NCBI GenBank assembly: GCA_002350805.1
Contig: DEFO01000013.1
Coordinates: 1 to 64,000 of the forward strand
Source: Prevotella sp. UBA2850
Lineage (GTDB): Bacteria; Bacteroidota; Bacteroidia; Bacteroidales; Bacteroidaceae
DNA: 64,000 nt
Direction of reading: 5' to 3'
Of this stretch, positions 7,218 through 15,084 are shown one piece after another. A program made the translations under genes and the position numbers. Under the pieces are notes generated by a model. It was given only the letters and a program-made list of their open reading frames with translations. It was not told the origin of the DNA and searched no databases. Each line of letters begins with the position of its first letter. The first letter of the stretch is position 1.

Positions 7218-8891
7218 TTATTTGTTGACGTTCAGGAGCTCCAGGTCGTTGTTGGCATAAGCCTTCAGCGACGAGTCGAGCTTGAGAGCCTTCTGCAACC
7301 ACTGGGCTGCCTCGGCATTCTTACCCTGACGGGCATTCAGAATGGCCTGCAGGTAGTTGGTCATGGCGTCTTCCTTGGCATACTTCAGTGCGACAGAAGC
7401 CTGAGCGTAGTTCTTGTTCAGGATGTTGGCCAGGGCTGCACTGTTGTTGTTTGAGTCCTTAAAGTACTGCTCTGCCTGTGCATAGTTGCCCTTTGCAATC
7501 TCCAAGTTGCCCAATACCTGGTCCAGACCGTTGGCACCCGTAGCCTTCGACACGTAGTCGGTGGCTTTCTTGATGTCGCCGCTCTGCAGGGCCATTAGTG
7601 CGAGGTTGGCATTGGCCTCGGGAGCCTTGCTGCTCACGTTGAATGCTCTCTGGATGTAGTTTCTGGCCTCGCCCACATTACCCTTGTTGAACTCCAGCGC
7701 TGCGATGTTGCTCAGGGCGCGGTAGTCGGCGGGATACTGCTTGGCGGCAGTCTTGTAGATATCCTCCTTCACCTTCTCGTCGTCGGTCAGCGAGGCGGCA
7801 TAGAGAATCTCGTCGGCGCTCAGCTTCGAGGGATCGGCAGCCAGCTGGGCCTTGATCTGCTCGTCGCTACGACCGATGGTCTCGTAGTTGATGATCATGC
7901 GGCTGCGGCGCAACTCGGGCAGGATGCCGTCGGCCAGCTCGCGGAAGCCGGCGCTCATGTTGCGGATCTGCTGCTCGCGCTCCTGGGGATCCTTATACAT
8001 AGAGAGAACGCGCAAGATGACATCCTTGTCCTGGATGTTGCTGGCCTGTACCAACTGCTGGAAGCCTTCCCAGTCCTGGGCGGTGTACTTGGCGTCGATG
8101 TCGGCGTCAACCTTGGTCTCCTTCAGGGTCTTCTTCACGTAGTCCTCCGACACGTTCTGACGCTTGCTGGCCAGTTTGTCGTTGTAGGCGAAGCCACCCT
8201 CGGGCGATGCATAAGCCTGCACCTCCACATTCTTGATGGCCAGTCCTTCCTTGTCGGCGTTGATGCGCTTGAGCAGGTTGACGAACTCAGCCACTGAGTT
8301 GTTCTTCAGCTCGCTCTTGCGGAGGTTAGCCTGATTGATGAGGAACTTCACATTAGCCTCCTGCTTCTTGGCATTCACGCGCTGGAAGGTGTCGGGGGCA
8401 ATGCAGGCACCTGCATTCATCATGGTCTTCTTATACAGCTCAGAAGTAGCAATCACACCATTGGCCACTTTCACGGCAGGCACCTCGACAGTGCGCTTGC
8501 CGATGCGGGCGTTGAAGGTGAGATACATATCGCTCTTCTGCATGGCGTCTACATACGGGAAGGTGGCCTTCATGGTGTAGTGACCGCCCATCTTGTAAGA
8601 TACTGTCTGGTCGTTGCCCTGTACTTTCTCACCCTGGAAAGTGGTACCGGCGGCTCTAGTCACCTGGCCATTGCCATAGCGGAGCTCTGGGGTAACGGTC
8701 ACGACGGCCTTCTTCTTCATGTACTTCTCGGGGAATGTTCCGTTGATAGTAGCGGGAACCTGTCCGGCCTGAGTCTCAAGAGGGTTGGGAGTAACTACGA
8801 AATTGTCGGCAGAGAGTGCACCGAGTTTAGAACAAGAAGTCAGTGCAAGAATAGACAATGCCGAAAGAGATAAAATAAGATTTTTTCGCAT
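7218..8891 (-). CDS. TPR lipoprotein with OmpA-like region
   Basis: A 557-residue outer-membrane lipoprotein: signal peptide and lipobox LTSC with C20. Residues 30-170 form a beta-rich region. Residues about 180-270 contain VEVQAYASPEGG and a following helix NDKLASKRQNVSEDYVKKTL, the pattern of OmpA-like peptidoglycan-binding domains. The C-terminal half (about 350-557) is a run of tetratricopeptide-like helices (ALSNIAALEFNKGNVGEARNY and similar). Such proteins are abundant envelope components of Prevotella and Bacteroides. The role is likely structural anchoring between the outer membrane and peptidoglycan. Confidence 0.8.
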   Translation of the reverse strand: MRKNLILSLSALSILALTSCSKLGALSADNFVVTPNPLETQAGQVPATINGTFPEKYMKKKAVVTVTPELRYGNGQVTRAAGTTFQGEKVQGNDQTVSYKMGGHYTMKATFPYVDAMQKSDMYLTFNARIGKRTVEVPAVKVANGVIATSELYKKTMMNAGACIAPDTFQRVNAKKQEANVKFLINQANLRKSELKNNSVAEFVNLLKRINADKEGLAIKNVEVQAYASPEGGFAYNDKLASKRQNVSEDYVKKTLKETKVDADIDAKYTAQDWEGFQQLVQASNIQDKDVILRVLSMYKDPQEREQQIRNMSAGFRELADGILPELRRSRMIINYETIGRSDEQIKAQLAADPSKLSADEILYAASLTDDEKVKEDIYKTAAKQYPADYRALSNIAALEFNKGNVGEARNYIQRAFNVSSKAPEANANLALMALQSGDIKKATDYVSKATGANGLDQVLGNLEIAKGNYAQAEQYFKDSNNNSAALANILNKNYAQASVALKYAKEDAMTNYLQAILNARQGKNAEAAQWLQKALKLDSSLKAYANNDLELLNVNK

Positions 8892-8918
8892 AATGATTTA
8901 ATGATTTTCTTTTGGATG

Positions 8919-9003
8919 TGCCGCGAGCGGGACTCGAACCCGCACAGCCATTCCTGGCCAAGGGATTTTAAGTCCCTCGTGTCTACCATTCCACCATCGC
9001 GGC
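8919..9003 (-). tRNA. tRNA-Leu (anticodon TAA)
   Basis: On the minus strand from 9003 to 8919 an 85-nt cloverleaf can be folded. The acceptor stem GCCGCGA pairs with TCGCGGC, the anticodon loop reads GACTTAAAATCCC with anticodon TAA, there is a long class II variable arm, and GGTTCGAGTCC is the T-loop. The discriminator base is A and CCA is not encoded. The promoter at 9015-9046 precedes it. Confidence 0.96.
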
Positions 9004-9014
9004 TAAAAGTTGTG

Positions 9015-9046
9015 CAAAGATACGGCTATTTATCGGAACTGCCAAA
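9015..9046 (-). promoter_or_regulatory. promoter of tRNA-Leu
   Basis: On the minus strand TTTG (9046-9043), a 20-nt spacer and TATCTTTG (9022-9015) form a full Bacteroidota-type -33/-7 promoter. Its predicted start is a few bases before the tRNA 5' end. Confidence 0.8.
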
Positions 9047-9068
9047 GGAATTTACACAATTTAAACAT

Positions 9069-9692
9069 TTAGTTGCGTACAGTCAGCACTGTGCCATTGT
9101 AGTTGGCCTGATAGCGGATGAGCTTCTTGCCTTTCTCTCCGTCAATAATAACACCAAAATTGTTCAGGTCGTAGGTACGCTGGCACTGTCCGCACCTCAC
9201 CCACTGTCCGTTGTTGGCCCATGTGAGCGGATATTTATATAGGTTGTAGTCGCTCACGCAGTTGGGGCACTGGCGGTCGAAGGCAAAAAGGCCGTTGCCC
9301 AGACTGCTGTAGCCGATGAACAGTCCATTGTTCATGCCCAGAATATAGGTGGTGTAGTTTTCCTTGGCCGAGGTGATGTTGTCGGCACTGCTGGTTTTGC
9401 CGTCGTTCAGTTGTGCGTTGACCACCATCACGCCGCTTTTCTGCGAGGTGTACACCCATACGAAGATGCCGGGGGCCAGAGGGTTGAGGGCGTTCTGAAT
9501 GAAACTGGTGATGTGGAGGCTGGTGTCGAACGTGAAGAAACAACGGTGGTCGGTATCATATTCGTTATCGGCGTCGCACGAGAATAGTAGCGCGGCAGAA
9601 AACAGCAGTGCCGTGAGCAGGCAACGGCAGTTGCCCGGCATGGACATCAGCCGCTGTACTTCCCTTCGGATGCTTTCTGTTGATTTCCTCAT
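9069..9692 (-). CDS. exported lipoprotein with two CxxC pairs
   Basis: A 207-residue protein whose N-terminal hydrophobic segment ends in LLFSC (about residue 39), a lipobox; the methionines at residues 16 or 18 may be the true start. The C-terminal half holds CPNC and, about 22 residues on, CGQC in the context WVRCGQCQRTYDLNN, which would bind zinc or iron. The spacing recalls a Rieske domain, but the two histidines of a Rieske cluster are cysteines here. It follows argH by 19 bp on the same strand. I do not recognise a named family. Confidence 0.7.
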   Translation of the reverse strand: MRKSTESIRREVQRLMSMPGNCRCLLTALLFSAALLFSCDADNEYDTDHRCFFTFDTSLHITSFIQNALNPLAPGIFVWVYTSQKSGVMVVNAQLNDGKTSSADNITSAKENYTTYILGMNNGLFIGYSSLGNGLFAFDRQCPNCVSDYNLYKYPLTWANNGQWVRCGQCQRTYDLNNFGVIIDGEKGKKLIRYQANYNGTVLTVRN

Positions 9693-9711
9693 TTCCCAGC
9701 CTCTTTGTGTT

Positions 9712-11058
9712 TTATTCTCCCCTCTTCAGGAGTTTCTTTTCGGCCTCTGTCATGCGCTCGAAGTGGAATCCGCCGAGCGTCTCTTCCATCAGTGCCACAA
9801 TCTGGTCGTTGCACAAGTTGCCGATGCTGCCCTCGTGGGTGTGGTGGATATGCTTGTCGGGCGTGAAGTTGCCCGCCTCGATGTCGAGACCCACTTTCTT
9901 GTAGGCGTCGCGGAAGGGCATGCCGTTGGCGGCCAGACGGTTCACCTCCTCCACCGAGAAGATGGGGTCGTACATGGGATTGTCGAGAATGTGCTCGTCC
10001 ACCTCCATCTTATTAATAATGTAGGCCGTCATCTGCAGGCAGTCCTTCAGTTCGTCGAAAGCCGGCAGGAACACCTCCTTGATGATTTGCAGGTCGCGGA
10101 AGTAGCCCACGGGCAGGTTGTTCATGATGAGCATCACCTGCTGCGGCAGACTCTGTATCTTGTTCGACTTGGCTCGTATCAGCTCAAACACATCGGGGTT
10201 CTTCTTGTGGGGCATGATGCTGCTGCCCGTGGTGCATTCCTTGGGCAGTCGCACGAACGAGAAGTTTTGCGAGTTGAACAGACAGGCGTCGAAAGCCATC
10301 TTCGCCAATGTTCCCGCGATGGTGGCCATGGCGAAGGCCACGTTGCGCTCCATCTTCCCGCGTCCCATCTGCGCATACACCACATTGTAGTTCATCGAGT
10401 CGAAGCCCAACAGCTCGGTGGTCATGGTGCGGTTCAGCGGGAACGACGAGCCGTAGCCGGCTGCCGAGCCCAGCGGGTTGCGGTTGGTCATGCGGTAGGC
10501 AGCCTGTAGGAACAGCATGTCGTCGGCGAGGCTCTCGGCATAGGCACCGAACCACAGTCCGAACGAGCTGGGCATGGCCACCTGCAGGTGGGTGTAGCCC
10601 GGCATGAGCACGTCTTTATAGCGGTTGCTCTTCTGTATCAGTTCGTCGAAGAGCACCTTCACACCCTCGGCTATCTCTTTGAGCTCGTGGCGGCAGAACA
10701 ACTTCAGGTCGACCAGCACCTGGTCGTTGCGCGAGCGGCCTGAGTGGATCTTCTTGCCCATGTCGCCCAACTTGCGGGTCAGCATCAGCTCCACCTGCGA
10801 GTGCACGTCCTCGATGTCGTCCTCGATGCAGAACTCACCGCGCTCGCAGATGTCGTAGATGTTGCGCAGCTCGGCCAGCAACTGCTTCAGCTCGTCGGCC
10901 TCCAGCAGTCCGATGCTCTCGAGCATGGTGATGTGTGCCATCGAGCCCAGCACGTCGTACTTCGCCAGATAGAGGTCCATCTCGCGGTCGCGGCCCACAG
11001 TGAACCGCTCGATCTCTTTGTTGATCTCAAAATTCTTTGCCCAAAGTTTGTTAGCCAT
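9712..11058 (-). CDS. argH: argininosuccinate lyase
   Basis: A 448-residue cytoplasmic enzyme that splits argininosuccinate into arginine and fumarate, the last step of arginine synthesis. The fumarase/aspartase superfamily signature GSSIMPHKKNP, with its catalytic serine loop, is present. So are HSGRSRNDQV and MPGYTHLQ (the catalytic histidine region). Length is normal. The ATG at 11058 begins MANKLWAKNFEINKEIERFTVGRD, as expected. It lies in a same-strand run pyrE - SRPBCC - argH - lipoprotein, combining pyrimidine and arginine synthesis, which share carbamoyl phosphate. Confidence 0.97.
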   Translation of the reverse strand: MANKLWAKNFEINKEIERFTVGRDREMDLYLAKYDVLGSMAHITMLESIGLLEADELKQLLAELRNIYDICERGEFCIEDDIEDVHSQVELMLTRKLGDMGKKIHSGRSRNDQVLVDLKLFCRHELKEIAEGVKVLFDELIQKSNRYKDVLMPGYTHLQVAMPSSFGLWFGAYAESLADDMLFLQAAYRMTNRNPLGSAAGYGSSFPLNRTMTTELLGFDSMNYNVVYAQMGRGKMERNVAFAMATIAGTLAKMAFDACLFNSQNFSFVRLPKECTTGSSIMPHKKNPDVFELIRAKSNKIQSLPQQVMLIMNNLPVGYFRDLQIIKEVFLPAFDELKDCLQMTAYIINKMEVDEHILDNPMYDPIFSVEEVNRLAANGMPFRDAYKKVGLDIEAGNFTPDKHIHHTHEGSIGNLCNDQIVALMEETLGGFHFERMTEAEKKLLKRGE

Positions 11059-11128
11059 CCTGTATCTTTTTCTTTTGTTTTTGTGTTCTGTCGGGGGCGG
11101 CGCAACAAATGCCAGCCCCCGTCAGCTG

Positions 11129-11548
11129 TTATTCATATTGTATCATCGTCAGCATATCGGCGATTTTCTCCAGTCCTTCCTGCAGTGGCTTCGACACCAT
11201 ACCCTTGATGAAGGGGTTCAGTTCGGCCTTGATGGTGAGCTTCATCTTGCTGGTCGTCTCGGTGACGGGCAGCAGCTGAATCCACAGGTTGAAGGGCACC
11301 GGACTCTGTGCCGTCTCAAACTTAATGGTCTTCGGCTCCTCGCGGTCGATGATGCGCAGGGCTATCTGTCCAACGGGTGCCACACTGATGCTCACGCTGT
11401 CGGTGTCGAACGTCAGGTCTTGCACCTTGTCCTCGGGCAGGTGGTCTTTCACCCGCTCAATGTTGCTCAAGTCGCTCAGCATGTTGTACACCGCCTGTTG
11501 CGGGTACATGATCTGCCGTATGCTGCTCTCGAATTTTGTCATGCTCAT
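11129..11548 (-). CDS. SRPBCC family protein
   Basis: A 139-residue soluble protein with the START/Bet v1-like helix-grip fold pattern: an N-terminal strand and helix (YPQQAVYNMLSDLSNIERV), alternating beta strands, and a long C-terminal helix (PLQEGLEKIADMLTMI). Members often bind hydrophobic ligands, but no ligand can be predicted. It sits 17 bp downstream of pyrE and is likely co-transcribed with it. Confidence 0.8.
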   Translation of the reverse strand: MSMTKFESSIRQIMYPQQAVYNMLSDLSNIERVKDHLPEDKVQDLTFDTDSVSISVAPVGQIALRIIDREEPKTIKFETAQSPVPFNLWIQLLPVTETTSKMKLTIKAELNPFIKGMVSKPLQEGLEKIADMLTMIQYE

Positions 11549-11565
11549 GATTTAGTCCTCCATGT

Positions 11566-12198
11566 TCAATTCTCCCAGTGTGCCGGGTCTTTGCGCCACT
11601 CGTTCAGCAGCTCCACGTCGCTGTCGGCGATGTATCCCGTCTCCAGTGCCTCGGCCACCACATGCTCGTAGTCGGTCAGGGTCACCAGTTCCACGTTTGC
11701 CTCTTTGAAAGCCTTCTTGGCCACCGGGAAGCCGTAGGTGTAGCTGGCCACCATGCCAATCACCTCGCAGGCGTTGTTGCGGATGGCCTCCACAGCCTTC
11801 AGGCTGCTGCCGCCGGTCGATATCAGGTCCTCAATCACCACCACCTTCATGCCGGGTTTCAGTTCGCCCTCGATGAGGTTCTCCAGTCCGTGGTCCTTGG
11901 GTTTCGAGCGTACATACACGAAAGGCAGGTTCAGGGCGTCGGCCACCAGCGCGCCCTGCGGGATGGCACCTGTGGCCACACCGGCAATCGCCTCCACCTC
12001 GGGGAATTTCTCGAGCACGGCATGCACGATTTCCAGTTTCACGTAGTTGCGCAACTCGGGGTACGAGAGGGTCTTGCGGTTGTCGCAATAGAACGGCGAC
12101 TTCCATCCCGAAGCCCATGTGAAGGGGTTGTTGGGTTGCAGTTTAATGGCTTTGATTCTCAACAGCTTGGCTGCGAATGCTTTTTTCAGTGTATCCAT
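11566..12198 (-). CDS. pyrE: orotate phosphoribosyltransferase
   Basis: A 210-residue cytoplasmic enzyme that joins orotate and PRPP to give OMP in pyrimidine synthesis. The PRPP-binding motif VVVIEDLISTGGSSLKAVE is in the middle of the C-terminal half, and FTWASGWKSPFYCDNRK is the N-terminal orotate-binding region. Length and start (ATG at 12198) fit the family. A TAACTTTG promoter element lies 30 bp upstream. It heads the run that continues into argH. Confidence 0.96.
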   Translation of the reverse strand: MDTLKKAFAAKLLRIKAIKLQPNNPFTWASGWKSPFYCDNRKTLSYPELRNYVKLEIVHAVLEKFPEVEAIAGVATGAIPQGALVADALNLPFVYVRSKPKDHGLENLIEGELKPGMKVVVIEDLISTGGSSLKAVEAIRNNACEVIGMVASYTYGFPVAKKAFKEANVELVTLTDYEHVVAEALETGYIADSDVELLNEWRKDPAHWEN

Positions 12199-12227
12199 AT
12201 TCTCAGTTGTTTATCAATGTGAAAGTG

Positions 12228-12235
12228 CAAAGTTA
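12228..12235 (-). promoter_or_regulatory. -7 element for pyrE operon
   Basis: TAACTTTG on the minus strand matches TAnnTTTG; transcription would start about 20 bp before the pyrE ATG. No clear TTTG at -33. Confidence 0.5.
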
Positions 12236-12309
12236 CGGTTTTTCTGCTATTTTACCGTTAAGAAATGCGAAATATTTTGTTTTTTTTGCTTTCGCCGCCG
12301 TATGCAGGC

Positions 12310-13011
12310 TTATTCCTTCGAGAAACCGAGGCAGACAACGCTTATCTTCACGTTTCCGGCCTTCACCAGTTCCTGGCCGCAGGCAATGATGGTGGCGCCC
12401 GTGGTCACCACATCGTCTACCAGCATCACATGCTTGCCGCTGATTCTCGTACCGTTTGTCAGCCGGAAGGAACCTTTCACGTTCTCCTGCCGCTCGTACC
12501 GGTTCTTATGTGTCTGACTCTCAGTGAAACTCACACGTTGCACCACGTCGCTGGCAATGGGTATCCCCGTTTTCTCGCTGATGCCCTTGGCCATCTCGTA
12601 GCTCTGGTTGTAGCCCCGTTGCCGCTCGCGTTTTCGGGTGAGCGGAACGGGAATGAGCAGGTCGATGCCATCGAAGAAACCGTCGCCCATCATCTCGTCG
12701 GCCATCATGCTGCCCATCAGTTCTGCTGTCTCGGGCTGGTTGTGGTATTTCATGTCGTAAATCATAGCTGCGGCCTGAGAGTGAGGCTGGTTGTAGATGA
12801 GGGCGGCGGCCCGCTCGATGGGCAGCAGCACCCAGAACAGACGGGCCATCTCGTTGTCGTAGGCATCGACGGAGAAACCGGTGCGGGGCAGATGCAGGTT
12901 GCAACTGGCACAGACAATATCTTCCGTAACAGCGAGGCGACGACCGCAGACGGCACAAATGCGGGGCGATATCAGGTCGAGCAGCCGATGGATGAAACTG
13001 ATTCTTTTCAT
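12310..13011 (-). CDS. comF: ComF family protein (phosphoribosyltransferase-like)
   Basis: A 233-residue protein of the ComF/GntX family, linked to DNA uptake or use in other bacteria. An N-terminal zinc-finger-like CAVCGRRL...CASC (about residues 18-40) is followed by a phosphoribosyltransferase domain with the PRPP-loop MLVDDVVTTGATI near the C-terminus and RERQRGYNQS in the middle. Length is typical. A TACTTTTG element lies 25 bp upstream. It is a single gene on the minus strand, separated from pyrE. Confidence 0.9.
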   Translation of the reverse strand: MKRISFIHRLLDLISPRICAVCGRRLAVTEDIVCASCNLHLPRTGFSVDAYDNEMARLFWVLLPIERAAALIYNQPHSQAAAMIYDMKYHNQPETAELMGSMMADEMMGDGFFDGIDLLIPVPLTRKRERQRGYNQSYEMAKGISEKTGIPIASDVVQRVSFTESQTHKNRYERQENVKGSFRLTNGTRISGKHVMLVDDVVTTGATIIACGQELVKAGNVKISVVCLGFSKE

Positions 13012-13035
13012 GTGTTAAAACATATGAACACCCTG

Positions 13036-13043
13036 CAAAAGTA
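13036..13043 (-). promoter_or_regulatory. -7 element for comF
   Basis: TACTTTTG on the minus strand, matching TAnnTTTG, 25 bp before the comF start. Confidence 0.45.
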
Positions 13044-13149
13044 ACAAATAGTTGAGAAAAAGCAAAATATGTCGGGTCCTTTTTGGCGGAAATGAAAAGA
13101 TTTCTGTATATTTTCAGCCGGCAAAAACTAAAAATCAAAATAGCTGCAC

Positions 13150-13500
13150 ATGGAAGAAAAGGATTTGAGAGTGGGCATCATCGGCACGGGATGGATTGCC
13201 GAGAAAGCTGCCTATACATTGCAACGCCAGGAGGGTCTGACGCCTCTGGCCGTTGGTTCACGCACACTGGCTAAGGCCGACGAGTTTGCGGCAGAGTGGG
13301 GCATCGAGCGTGCCTATGGCTCGTACGAGCAGCTGATGGCCGACCCAGATGTCGACCTGGTGTATGTGGGAACGCCCCACTCACACCATTATGCGGTGAC
13401 GCTGCAGGCGATAGCTCAGGGAAAGGCGTGCTTAAGGAAAAAAGGTAAAAAGCAAGACTTGTGTCTGCCTTTTACCTTTTTCAATATAGTTGATGTGTGA
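13150..13500 (+). pseudogene. N-terminal fragment of a Gfo/Idh/MocA oxidoreductase
   Basis: The first 95 or so codons encode a clear NAD(P)-binding Rossmann domain: LRVGIIGTGWIAEKAA, then DVDLVYVGTPHSHHYAVTLQAIAQGKAC. Family members are about 320-340 residues long and continue with the EKP catalytic motif immediately after this point. Here the sequence changes at about 13430 into lysine-rich codons that are simply the arm of a terminator hairpin. The catalytic half is absent, so this is a remnant. The ATG at 13150 is intact and the reading frame is undamaged, implying a recent deletion. Confidence 0.8.
13439..13481. terminator. long hairpin between convergent genes
   Basis: AAAAAGGTAAAA pairs with TTTTACCTTTTT, with an inner AGAC/GTCT extension. 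A-rich and T-rich outer arms make it a likely bidirectional terminator for the truncated oxidoreductase (+) and korB (-). Confidence 0.75.
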
Positions 13501-13503
13501 TGA

Positions 13504-14508
13504 TTACTTCACTTCCCAGATGTCGTTGGTTTCTACCAGCTCCATGAAGTTGTGGTACTTCTTCTTGCCACTTACCTCCTCCAGCTGCTCGTGAACAGCC
13601 TGGTCGTAGGTAGGCGCCTCCACGTCGCGGATGACACCGAGGGCGATGGGGAATCCATCCTCCAGGCTCATCATGGCCAGCTTCAGCTGCAGGGTGTCGT
13701 CCTCGCAGTGAGCATCGTGAACGAGCACGTCGTCGAGTGTGTATCCGTCTTTGCCGATCTCAACGACCTTCAGGCCGAATCCTTGCTGTACCAGTCCGAA
13801 CTCGTTGTTCTCGCCGAAGACGAGTTTCTCGCCATGACGCACGTAGATGGCATTCTTCTTGCGGCCTTCCTTGTTGTAGACGGCATCGTGGCAGCCATCG
13901 TTGAAGATGACGCAGTTCTGCAGAATCTCGCAGACGGAAGCGCCCTTGTGCTGATAGGCGGCCTTCAGAATGTCCACTGTTCCGGCAGCATCGGTGGCAA
14001 CGGCACGGGCAAAGAAGTGTCCGCGGGCACCAAAGCACAGCTCAGCGGGGCGGAAGGGATCCTCAACGGTTCCGTAGGGGCTCGACTTGGAGACGAATCC
14101 GCGTGGTGAGGTGGGAGAGTACTGTCCTTTCGTCAGACCGTAGATGCGGTTGTTGAGCAGTATCATGTTCAGGTCGATGTTACGACGCATGGCATGAATG
14201 AAGTGGTTACCGCCGATGGCGAGGCCGTCGCCGTCGCCGCTGACCTGCCATACACAAAGGCCGGGGTTGGCCACCTTGGCACCTGTGGCGATGGCAGCAG
14301 CACGACCGTGGATGGTCTGCATGGCATAGGTACTAACGTAATAAGGCAGACGGCTGGAGCAACCGATACCCGAGATAACGGCCATGTTGTGTGGAGCAAC
14401 GCCTACTTCTGCCATTGCTTTGTGCAGTGATGCGAGGAAGAAATGGTCACCGCAACCAGGACACCAACGGGGTTGTCCTTTCTTATAATCTTGTGCTGTA
14501 TAACTCAT
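13504..14508 (-). CDS. korB: 2-oxoacid:ferredoxin oxidoreductase, beta subunit
   Basis: A 334-residue TPP-binding subunit of a 2-oxoacid:acceptor oxidoreductase, which decarboxylates a 2-oxoacid (2-oxoglutarate or related) to the acyl-CoA with ferredoxin reduction. The N-terminal RWCPGCGDHFFL provides a conserved cysteine pair, and GDGDGLAIGGNHFIHAMRRN followed by NNRIYGLTKGQ is the TPP/Mg site. I start at MSYTAQDYKKGQ (14508); an ATG at 14520 and a GTG at 14532 are also in frame. In related genomes the gene normally follows its alpha partner directly, but here a 0.55 kb cassette lies between. Confidence 0.9.
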   Translation of the reverse strand: MSYTAQDYKKGQPRWCPGCGDHFFLASLHKAMAEVGVAPHNMAVISGIGCSSRLPYYVSTYAMQTIHGRAAAIATGAKVANPGLCVWQVSGDGDGLAIGGNHFIHAMRRNIDLNMILLNNRIYGLTKGQYSPTSPRGFVSKSSPYGTVEDPFRPAELCFGARGHFFARAVATDAAGTVDILKAAYQHKGASVCEILQNCVIFNDGCHDAVYNKEGRKKNAIYVRHGEKLVFGENNEFGLVQQGFGLKVVEIGKDGYTLDDVLVHDAHCEDDTLQLKLAMMSLEDGFPIALGVIRDVEAPTYDQAVHEQLEEVSGKKKYHNFMELVETNDIWEVK

Positions 14509-14525
14509 ACTCTTAATCATATTTT

Positions 14526-14536
14526 CGACCACGAAT
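14526..14536 (+). repeat. terminal inverted repeat, left end of GxxExxY cassette
   Basis: CGACCACGAAT, exactly inverted at 15060-15070. Similarity extends imperfectly inward over about 31 bp on each side through CGAA and ACGAAT words. Confidence 0.7.
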
Positions 14537-14598
14537 AACTCGAATTTTACGAATGATTATCTCTACGCGAATGATTCATTATGACGAATAGACACGAA

Positions 14599-14997
14599 TT
14601 ACACTACTAACCGCTCATAAACCAGCGAAGACTCGCCAAAATTTAAAAGCAATGCCAACTTACAATTGGCAACTTTCGCATAATTGTATGCCTGCGAACG
14701 GTGCATATCGTCTAGAGCCTTAACGGCTTTTAACTCAACAACTATTTTATCGTAACAAATGAAATCAGGGACGAATGTTGCCGAAAGCTGATGTCCTCTA
14801 TAGGAGGCATGAAGCTCAACTTCACGCATATGCGGAATAAGACGCTCAGCAAATTCTAACGACAAGGCTTCTTGGTAGACCTTTTCAGTGAAACCACAGC
14901 CCAGCTCAGAATGAACTTTCATAGCAGCTCCTACTATATCATAGGATTCCTGTGGAAAAATCACGTCTTGTCTGTAGCATCTGGTATTCGACATCAT
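14599..14997 (-). CDS. GxxExxY protein (PD-(D/E)XK nuclease-like)
   Basis: A 132-residue protein of the GxxExxY family. The name motif is G35-F-T-E38-K-V-Y41, within ELGCGFTEKVYQEAL. The later segment FVPDFICYDKIVVELKA gives D77 and E87-x-K89, the spacing of a PD-(D/E)XK nuclease core, to which this family is related. The function of such proteins is unknown. It sits between korA and korB, 87 bp and 90 bp from each, in DNA more AT-rich than the flanks and bounded by inverted repeats. This suggests an inserted cassette rather than an operon partner. ATG at 14997 or 14994. Confidence 0.88.
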   Translation of the reverse strand: MMSNTRCYRQDVIFPQESYDIVGAAMKVHSELGCGFTEKVYQEALSLEFAERLIPHMREVELHASYRGHQLSATFVPDFICYDKIVVELKAVKALDDMHRSQAYNYAKVANCKLALLLNFGESSLVYERLVV

Positions 14998-15059
14998 TCT
15001 TTTACCTCCTTGTTCGACTCATTCGAAACAAATGAAAAACTATTCGTTCTTTTCGTTCA

Positions 15060-15070
15060 ATTCGTGGTCG
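15060..15070 (-). repeat. terminal inverted repeat, right end of GxxExxY cassette
   Basis: ATTCGTGGTCG, the exact inverse of 14526-14536, 14 bp past the korA stop codon on the minus strand. Confidence 0.7.
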
Positions 15071-15084
15071 TTGTTTATTAAAAA

